From NCBI GenBank assembly GCA_017608235.1, contig JAFCGI010000001.1, positions 65,423 through 129,422 of the forward strand: a DNA stretch of 64,000 nucleotides, read 5' to 3'. Below, one piece after another: positions 30,205-37,124 of this stretch (position 1 is the stretch's first letter; every line of letters starts with the position of its first letter). This DNA is from Candidatus Pacearchaeota archaeon. GTDB lineage: Archaea > Nanobdellota > Nanobdellia > UBA10117 > JAFCGI01. The position numbers were made by a program, and so were the translations under genes. The notes under the pieces were generated by a model, which saw only the letters and a program-made list of their open reading frames with translations, searched no databases and was not told the DNA's origin.

Positions 30205-31093
30205 GTTTCTTTTCTAAATATATTCTTAGTATTCCAGCATTCATTATCCAAGTATTCATAAAGTCTAATAGTAAACCCATGATTAGGATTAATGCTATTT
30301 GTTTTAGCATTAATGCTGGTGAAACTATAAAGATAACAGATAGACTTACTAAAGTAGTTATTTCCATTGTAAGTCCAGTTTTTATTGCTCCAAATAATCT
30401 TTCTAGTTCAGTTCCTTCTCTTCGTTTTATTAGTTTAGTGGTAAGTAGAATGTTGGAATCTACAGAATAACCAATTAACATTAATATGGCTGCTACTCCT
30501 GCAGTTGATAGTTTTATATCAAATAAATTTATTAGTGCTAGTACTCCTATGATATTTGACATTACTGCTAGAATTATTGATCCTGAGATTAGAGGTTTTC
30601 TGAAATAATAGAAGATTACTATTGCCATAAAAATAAATGCTAGAGCTATAGCCTTCATTGTGCTGTTCCAGAAAGCTTCTCCTAATCCAGTGGAGATTTC
30701 TTCAATAGCATAATTGTCTTCTGTTAATTTTATATTTGTAACTTTTTCTATAGCTGCTTTAATGGTTTCAATATCAGAAGGTTCCACCTCAAAAGAATAT
30801 CCTATGCGCCCGCCACTTATACTTCTAAGTTCTTTTACTGATAAGCTTAAGTCAAGTTCTTGTTTAAGATTTGTTTCTATTAGAGGAATATCTAGCTGTT
30901 CAGAGGTTTGTATTGTTACTAAGTAACCTCCTTTTAAACTTATATCTTTGCTTATGAATTCTCCTGTGTTTATTTTCCAGAATCCAAGCATACATAATGA
31001 AAATATTAAGAAGATTATGGGTAAGAGCATTAGTTTCTTATATTTTTCTTCATAAGTTTTTGTGAAGATGTTTTGTTTTTTAGGTTCTTCCAT
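30197..31093 (-). CDS. secF: protein-export membrane protein SecF
   Basis: DISLKGGYLVTIQTSEQ; TAGVAAILMLIGYSVDSNILLTTKLIKRREG; 8-bp overlap with secD. Confidence 0.92.
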   Translation of the reverse strand: MEEPKKQNIFTKTYEEKYKKLMLLPIIFLIFSLCMLGFWKINTGEFISKDISLKGGYLVTIQTSEQLDIPLIETNLKQELDLSLSVKELRSISGGRIGYSFEVEPSDIETIKAAIEKVTNIKLTEDNYAIEEISTGLGEAFWNSTMKAIALAFIFMAIVIFYYFRKPLISGSIILAVMSNIIGVLALINLFDIKLSTAGVAAILMLIGYSVDSNILLTTKLIKRREGTELERLFGAIKTGLTMEITTLVSLSVIFIVSPALMLKQIALILIMGLLLDFMNTWIMNAGILRIYLEKKHE

Positions 31094-31112
31094 TTTTTGA
31101 ATGTTAGCACCG

Positions 31113-31127
31113 AAAGTTTTAAACTTT
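31113..31127. promoter_or_regulatory. palindromic TATA-like element AAAGTTTTAAACTTT between divergent secF and trmI
   Basis: Perfect 7-1-7 palindrome centred at 31120, 27 nt from the secF ATG (31093) and 28 nt from the trmI ATG (31148). Confidence 0.55.
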
Positions 31128-31147
31128 GTGATTTTTTAGTTTTTTGT

Positions 31148-31900
31148 ATGAAGATACGAAAAAATGATAAAGTTTTGTTAATTGGGCCTGAGAATTCAAG
31201 ATTTATTGTAACTGTTGATAAAAAAGAGTTTTCTAGTAAATATGGTCAAATAAGTCTAGGTAAATTAATTGGTAGGGATTATGGATTTAAGATTAAAACT
31301 CATATTGGAAAAGGATTTATAGTATTGGAGCCTAGATTTTCTGATTTGCTAGGTAGAGCTAAGAGAGGGCCACAGGCAGTTCTGTTGAAAGATGCTATGG
31401 CTATATTAGCATATACTAGCATAGATAAGGATTCTAGTGTGGTAGATGCAGGATTAGGATCTGGATGGTTAGCTAGTTTTTTGGCAAGATACGTTAAGAA
31501 AGTGATTAGTTATGAACGAAGAAAAGAGTTTGTTAAAATCGCTAAGAAGAACATTGATTTTTTTAATATTAAAAATATTAAAGTAAAAGAAAAGGATGTA
31601 TATAATGGTATTTCTGAGAAGAATTTAGATTTGATTACTTTGGATTTGCCTGAGCCTTGGAAAGTACCAAATATTTCTAAGAATTTGAAATCTGGAGGAT
31701 ATATAGTAGCTTATCTGCCTACGATAAATCAAGTTATTGAGTTTAGAAAACATCTAGAGGAAGATAAAAACTTAATGATAGAGAAAGTTATTGATATTTC
31801 TGAAGAGTATTGGATAGTTAGCAAGAAAGTAGTTAGACCAGAGTCTCAAACATTAGGACATACTGCTTTTTTAGTGTTTGTTAGAAAAATTAGTAAATAG
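31148..31900 (+). CDS. trmI: tRNA (adenine-N1)-methyltransferase TrmI (m1A57/58)
   Basis: From the ATG at 31148: MKIRKNDKVLLIGPENSRFIV...RAKRGPQAVLLKDAMAILAYTSIDKDSSVVDAGLGSGWLASFLARYVKKVISYERR. The listed 31073 start would overlap secF. Confidence 0.85.
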   Translation: MKIRKNDKVLLIGPENSRFIVTVDKKEFSSKYGQISLGKLIGRDYGFKIKTHIGKGFIVLEPRFSDLLGRAKRGPQAVLLKDAMAILAYTSIDKDSSVVDAGLGSGWLASFLARYVKKVISYERRKEFVKIAKKNIDFFNIKNIKVKEKDVYNGISEKNLDLITLDLPEPWKVPNISKNLKSGGYIVAYLPTINQVIEFRKHLEEDKNLMIEKVIDISEEYWIVSKKVVRPESQTLGHTAFLVFVRKISK

Positions 31901-32594
31901 ATCCATTGAATTCTATTTCTTGGGATTTAAGATATAAAGAATAATTCAAATATTGTTTTGAATCTTGCTCTATTATTGTGTTGTTACAGATGATTTTTAT
32001 GAATCTCTTGTTATAGAAATCTGTTAAATGGCTACATAAATTATTTGGAAAATCTTCTTCTGCTAAGTAAGAAGTAGTTATATTTTCTGAGTTTCCTAAT
32101 CCAGAGGTTCTGTATGCTGGGACTGTGGCAGATGCATAGCCATAATAAATATAATATTGTGATAGATTTCCAGTAAAACTAGCTTGGAAACTTATATTAC
32201 AGGTTGGAGGGTTATCATATGAGATGTTTGAGTTTATTTCTGTATTATTTAAATCTGTAATTCTTATTTCTTTAGTACAATTTGAAATATGTGCTGCTGG
32301 CAGAGTTACTTGGATTTCTATAGGATTTATGATTCCATTGGTTTTTGTTATGTTTGCTTGTGTTCTGTAATCCCATGAGAAGTTCCACCAATATTCATCT
32401 AACCATAGATTTCTTTCTTTTATAGAAGTTATAGCATTTTCTAGTTCTTGTGTTGAAGTATAGTGGTCTTCCACAGAAATAAAGCATATTGGTTTTATGT
32501 AACTATAGATTGTTATGAATGAGAGAGCTATCACTAAGATTGTGATTAGGAATATTTGACCTTTTTTTCCTTTTATTTTCATAGTGCACTCCAA
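31890..32594 (-). CDS. secreted/pilin-like protein with DUF2341-like domain
   Basis: N-terminal KGKKGQIFLITILVIALSFITIY; WWNFSWDYRTQANITKTNGIINPIEIQVTLP resembles DUF2341; several N-x-S/T sequons. Confidence 0.6.
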   Translation of the reverse strand: MECTMKIKGKKGQIFLITILVIALSFITIYSYIKPICFISVEDHYTSTQELENAITSIKERNLWLDEYWWNFSWDYRTQANITKTNGIINPIEIQVTLPAAHISNCTKEIRITDLNNTEINSNISYDNPPTCNISFQASFTGNLSQYYIYYGYASATVPAYRTSGLGNSENITTSYLAEEDFPNNLCSHLTDFYNKRFIKIICNNTIIEQDSKQYLNYSLYLKSQEIEFNGSIY

Positions 32595-33019
32595 ATATAT
32601 AATTTAATTGTTACAGGATCTGATGATTTTGAGTATGTGTAAAATATGCTATGTATATTTTTATTATCTAAGTCAGAAGATCCACAACTTCTTCCTATAG
32701 AATAACAAGTATCTTGATAATAATATTCTGTTTCAAACATTATTGTTTTAGGAAGTTCTTTTTGTATGTAAAGATCTATTGTTGTAAAGTTTGAGTTTGT
32801 GATATTGTTAGCAAAATTATTTTCTAATAAGTGTTCTTTATCAAGATTATATAGTGTATTGTAGCCTATTTTTTTAAGATTCTGAGATTCTGGAATTTTA
32901 TTTACATCACAAGTTATTGTAAATACAGATGCAAATAATGCTAATAACAAGAGAATTACTAATATTTCAATTGTGTAAACATATGCTTTTTTTGTTTTTA
33001 TTATATTTGTTTTTACCAT
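32579..33019 (-). CDS. prepilin-like protein
   Basis: Short basic leader then KKAYVYTIEILVILLLLALFASVFTI; overlaps both neighbours in the pilus operon. Confidence 0.55.
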   Translation of the reverse strand: MVKTNIIKTKKAYVYTIEILVILLLLALFASVFTITCDVNKIPESQNLKKIGYNTLYNLDKEHLLENNFANNITNSNFTTIDLYIQKELPKTIMFETEYYYQDTCYSIGRSCGSSDLDNKNIHSIFYTYSKSSDPVTIKLYIWSAL

Positions 33020-34671
33020 GATACTATTTCTATGTAAGCAGGAAGTGTTTCATTTTCAGTTATTATTCTGCCTTTTGTTCTTAGATTGCAGTAGCTTTGT
33101 TTTCTTGGAATAACAGCACCGATTTTTTCTCTTAACAGAGTGTTTCCTAGGTATATTGGATATTCTCTTCCTGTATTTGGGTCTTCAAAAATCATGTTTC
33201 TAATATAGTTTATTTCTGTAGCGTTTTCAACGACAATTGTGATAGAGTCATTGTCTCCTGCAGGTATATCCCAATCTAAGATTATTGTAGTTCCATTGCT
33301 AGTGTATGTGGAGGTGTTAGTATCTTGTGCTTCTAAGCTGTAGGTATAATTTACAAAAGAAGCATTTGAAAATGGGAAGAAAAGTTCTAGTTTTAGTATG
33401 GAATCATAATCTGCATTTCTTCCTGCGATTACTGTAAGGTTTGAGTTTGATCCCTGTCTGTATAAATTTGTGGTTGGAAGTATTGGGGAGTATGGTCTGA
33501 TTACTAAATTGTTGCTTGCTGCTAGTGTTCCATCAGCACCATCATTAGGAGTTACATCATAGCTCCAAGTTTCCCAGTGATCTGTCATAGAGCTATGTAT
33601 TTCTGTATTATTTTTATTGTAGAGAGATTTTATTTGATCTGCAGTTAGTGCAGTATCCCAAATTCTTACTTCATCTACTGTACCATTAAAATAAAAATTT
33701 GGACTAACTGTACACCAGTCTGCAATCATTGTTTTTCCTGATGTAATAGATGTCCAACCAGAACCTCTAGTTGAGCTTGATTTATAATTTCCATCTATAT
33801 AGAAAGTATATTTGCTGTTTGCTTCTTTATCATACACAAGAGCTGCATGATGCCAGCCTCCACTTAGTACTCCACCACTTAAATAAAATTCAGTGGATGT
33901 GTTACCAACTCTTGCTTCAATGCTTCCTGTATTAGTTATATATATGAGATATGCGTCGTCAAAACCACTACATCCATTTATTCTGTTTTTACTAATTATT
34001 CCGCCCCATGTTCCTGCAGGTCCTAGTTTTTTGAATCTAAGTGAAACAGTAAATGAGCCTGGAATGTTTGTGCTAGAACCACTAAAGTCAATTCTATCAC
34101 CATTGCCATCGAATAGATATGCACCTCCAATATATCCATTAGAAGTCCAAGAAGTATCACCAATTAAAGTACCATTATTTTGGTTTCCAGAATAATCTTT
34201 AGCAAGACTTGTTGTATTTGTGTCAAAAGGTGTGTTTAGTGCTGTTAGAGAATTTCCATTTTTTTTCCAGTTTATTATATGAGTTATGTTATCTCCATCA
34301 GGATCTGTGCTTGTAATATATGCAGTTAGGTTATCTGTTGTTAAATTATATATGGTGGTTGCATTTAGTTTTGCGGAAGTTATTTGTGCTGCTGCAAATC
34401 CGGTTAAGAGGTTTTGTTTTGATAATTGGAAGAAGGAGCTGGGAATTAAACCATCCCAGCTCTTCTCTGCGCCCAATGAGTTTGAGTTTTGATTTAGGGT
34501 TAATAATCCTTGAAGTAAAGATATAGAATTGCTGTTTGTGTTTAGCTTGTTTTGAATGTTTATTTTTATTATGCTATCTGGAGTTAATTCAGATGCAAGA
34601 GATAAAGAATTGAGTAATATGATTAAAGTTAGGAATGCTATTACTTTTTTTGTTTCTTTTCTGATTTCCAT
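33013..34671 (-). CDS. secreted LamG/concanavalin-like domain protein, candidate pilus adhesin
   Basis: Signal-peptide-like N-terminus; SLAKDYSGNQNNGTLIGDTSWTSNGYIGGAYLFDGNGDRIDFSGS...VDEVRIWDTALTADQIKSLYN is a clear LamG pattern. Confidence 0.75.
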   Translation of the reverse strand: MEIRKETKKVIAFLTLIILLNSLSLASELTPDSIIKINIQNKLNTNSNSISLLQGLLTLNQNSNSLGAEKSWDGLIPSSFFQLSKQNLLTGFAAAQITSAKLNATTIYNLTTDNLTAYITSTDPDGDNITHIINWKKNGNSLTALNTPFDTNTTSLAKDYSGNQNNGTLIGDTSWTSNGYIGGAYLFDGNGDRIDFSGSSTNIPGSFTVSLRFKKLGPAGTWGGIISKNRINGCSGFDDAYLIYITNTGSIEARVGNTSTEFYLSGGVLSGGWHHAALVYDKEANSKYTFYIDGNYKSSSTRGSGWTSITSGKTMIADWCTVSPNFYFNGTVDEVRIWDTALTADQIKSLYNKNNTEIHSSMTDHWETWSYDVTPNDGADGTLAASNNLVIRPYSPILPTTNLYRQGSNSNLTVIAGRNADYDSILKLELFFPFSNASFVNYTYSLEAQDTNTSTYTSNGTTIILDWDIPAGDNDSITIVVENATEINYIRNMIFEDPNTGREYPIYLGNTLLREKIGAVIPRKQSYCNLRTKGRIITENETLPAYIEIVSW

Positions 34672-34695
34672 TGGACGCGTTTTAGTTTAAATTAG

Positions 34696-35088
34696 TTATT
34701 GTATGGTATCATTTATTCCAAATTTGAAAGCATAAACCTGATATGAGATTTGGAAGTTTCCATCTATTGGAGTAGAGTTTCTTATTTTTGGATATTTATG
34801 TTCCTGGGCTTTTTTCCATTTTTCATAAGAAATATCATAAAATTTTGAATTATTCATTAATCCAAATCTAGATAATGAAGAGGAATTTTCCCAATTGAAT
34901 GGTTCTCCTTGTTCTTTAAGAATTATAGCTTCTAATGTTTCTGATTGTATACATGCTTCTTCTAGGTTTGTGCTTCTTAATTCTGAACTTAGATTTGAGA
35001 TGAAAGTTATAGAGATGTAGCTGAGTATTACTATGAAAAAGAACATTATTACTATGTATTCTATAGAGGTTTGGGCCTTTGATTTCAT
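34696..35088 (-). CDS. archaeal-type prepilin (class III signal peptide-like)
   Basis: MKSKAQTSIEYIVIMFFFIVILSYISITF carries the QTSIEY motif. Confidence 0.7.
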   Translation of the reverse strand: MKSKAQTSIEYIVIMFFFIVILSYISITFISNLSSELRSTNLEEACIQSETLEAIILKEQGEPFNWENSSSLSRFGLMNNSKFYDISYEKWKKAQEHKYPKIRNSTPIDGNFQISYQVYAFKFGINDTIQ

Positions 35089-35093
35089 TTTAA

Positions 35094-36248
35094 TTATTCT
35101 GAGATTATTGATTGTACTATTGTTCGACTATAAGTTTCATAATTTACATCAACCTGCAGAGTGAAGTTTCCATATCTTAGTGGTGTTTCAAGTATTTTCT
35201 CAAATTTACCATCAGAATCTACCTTTAGTTTATAGATTTCTTCATCTTCTTCTCCCTTTGGAAAGATAATAGTTATGTCTGCTCCTTCTGAAGGAATTGT
35301 TTCAAGATATACATCACCTTTTACTACTATTCCTTGTTCTGGAGCTACAGTTGTTGGGGTAATATAAACATCTGCTACGAATTCTGCTGGATATATAAAT
35401 AGGAAAAATACAAATAATCCTGCTGAGAGCATTATTCCAATATGTTTAATTCCTGCTTTGACACTATCTTCGGTTATTTGGCCTGAGATTAGTCCTGCAC
35501 ATATTCCTTGAACTAGGATCATTAGCAAGAATAGATTTTTGAAATCCATTAGAGAAGGCATTTCTCCCCCAGCCATTCCAAAAAGCATTCCTACTCCAGC
35601 AATTTGTTGTGTGAATAAAATAGGAACTAATACTCTTTGTATTGCAATTAAAACGCCAAGGAACAGAATGAAGATAATATACATCATAAACATATGTTGT
35701 TTCATTAAAGATCTTCGGTCTGCTTCTATTTCTTTTAGAGTTCGAATTTGTTCTGCTAAAGCATTTAAAATATCTACTATGTTTCCGCCAGATATGAAAG
35801 CTTCATGAATTATATCGTTTACTCTTTTGATTAAGTTGCTTTTTCTTAATCTGTATGTAAATTTAGACCAGGCTTCTGGAAAAGGTATGCTCCAAGATAG
35901 CCAAATATTTAGTTGATGAATATATTTTGAGAGTTTTCCATAATTTGTTTTTTCTGCAGTTTTTATTGCTTGAGGCAAAGTCATACCTGCTGCTTTTGAT
36001 TGAGCAAGATCTCTTATGAATTCTGGAAAAGTTTGTTCTGCAGCTTCTAATTCTTGAATTTCAAGATATCCTAAAACAGCATAAGGAGCAGCAGAAATTA
36101 TTCCACCTAGTGTGATTATTAAGATTATGAGTGTATTAGGATAGCCTGCTAAGAAAATAAATATACTTATTAATGAAATTATTACTAGTCCTGAAACTAG
36201 TATTAATGTTCTTATGTCTATATCTTCAAGTGTTTTGTTTATTTCCAT
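35094..36248 (-). CDS. type II/IV secretion membrane protein, TadC/FlaJ (T2SSF) family, with C-terminal beta-rich extension
   Basis: FPEFIRDLAQSKAAGMTLPQAIKTAEKTNYGKLSKYIHQLNIWLSWSIPFPEAWSKF; after the last TM, about 90 aa Ig-like (DVYLETIPSEGADITIIFPKG...FEKILETPLRYGNFTLQVDVNYETYSRTIVQ). Confidence 0.8.
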   Translation of the reverse strand: MEINKTLEDIDIRTLILVSGLVIISLISIFIFLAGYPNTLIILIITLGGIISAAPYAVLGYLEIQELEAAEQTFPEFIRDLAQSKAAGMTLPQAIKTAEKTNYGKLSKYIHQLNIWLSWSIPFPEAWSKFTYRLRKSNLIKRVNDIIHEAFISGGNIVDILNALAEQIRTLKEIEADRRSLMKQHMFMMYIIFILFLGVLIAIQRVLVPILFTQQIAGVGMLFGMAGGEMPSLMDFKNLFLLMILVQGICAGLISGQITEDSVKAGIKHIGIMLSAGLFVFFLFIYPAEFVADVYITPTTVAPEQGIVVKGDVYLETIPSEGADITIIFPKGEEDEEIYKLKVDSDGKFEKILETPLRYGNFTLQVDVNYETYSRTIVQSIISE

Positions 36249-37120
36249 GGTGAGGTTTCTTTTATTATCATTATGAATATGAATGTTATTAATGGAATAC
36301 CAAGTACAACTCCTAAGTATTGCATAAATTGTAGTTGAGATAATGGAATTCCTCCCATAGAAGACATTAATGTGCTCATTACTATTAACAATGAGGATCC
36401 TACAACTACAAAACCAATATAGATTTGCATTATTGTTGAGAGTCTTTTACTATATTCATCAACAACTCTTCTCCTTGCAGCAATTAAACTATGTGCTTTT
36501 TCCTCAAGATATGCAGAAATATCTCCGCCAGTAGTAATTCCAGATTTTAAACCAGAAAGAATTTCTGTCCATTGTGGAGAAGGAGATCTTGCTATTGCTC
36601 TTGATAGTGCTTTTGGTAAATCTATTCCGAGAGCTTCAACATCTTTTGTTATTTTTCCTGATTCTCTTGCAATTTCTTTGTATTCTTTAAATTTTGATAA
36701 TAATTTGAATGCTTCTTGCGGTGGGAAGCCAGATCTTGTGATTGTAGATAAATATATTGCAGCAAATATAAGACTATTATCTATGTCACCTCTTCTTTTT
36801 TCTGCAAGAGTTTTTGGATAGTAATATGCTGTTAAAGATGCAATAAATGCTGCGAGTATTGGAATAGTGAATGTGATTATATTGCTTGATGGTCTGAGTT
36901 CTGGAAATAATATAAACAGGTAAAAATATACAAAAAAAGAAGCAGCTATTAATGTGATTGGAAATACAAAAATAATCATTGCAAGATATTTTTCTGGAGA
37001 AACATCTATGTTTGCTGCTTTTAGATTATATTTTACAGTAGGAAATATTGGTTCTAATTTTCTTACTATTGGCATAAAGATTTGCGATGCATAGTAATAG
37101 ATGTCTTTTTTGTTAGCCAT
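36239..37120 (-). CDS. type II/IV secretion membrane protein, TadC/FlaJ (T2SSF) family
   Basis: SLIFAAIYLSTITRSGFPPQEAFKLLSKFKEYKEIARESGKI...TEILSGLKSGITTGGDISAYLEEKAHSLIAARRRVVDEYSKRL. Confidence 0.82.
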   Translation of the reverse strand: MANKKDIYYYASQIFMPIVRKLEPIFPTVKYNLKAANIDVSPEKYLAMIIFVFPITLIAASFFVYFYLFILFPELRPSSNIITFTIPILAAFIASLTAYYYPKTLAEKRRGDIDNSLIFAAIYLSTITRSGFPPQEAFKLLSKFKEYKEIARESGKITKDVEALGIDLPKALSRAIARSPSPQWTEILSGLKSGITTGGDISAYLEEKAHSLIAARRRVVDEYSKRLSTIMQIYIGFVVVGSSLLIVMSTLMSSMGGIPLSQLQFMQYLGVVLGIPLITFIFIMIIKETSPWK

Positions 37121-37124
37121 TTTA

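Noticed and set aside
35735-35755. GTTCGAATTTG resembling a tRNA T-arm
   Set aside because: Lies within the FlaJ-like coding sequence; no acceptor or anticodon stems can be formed around it.
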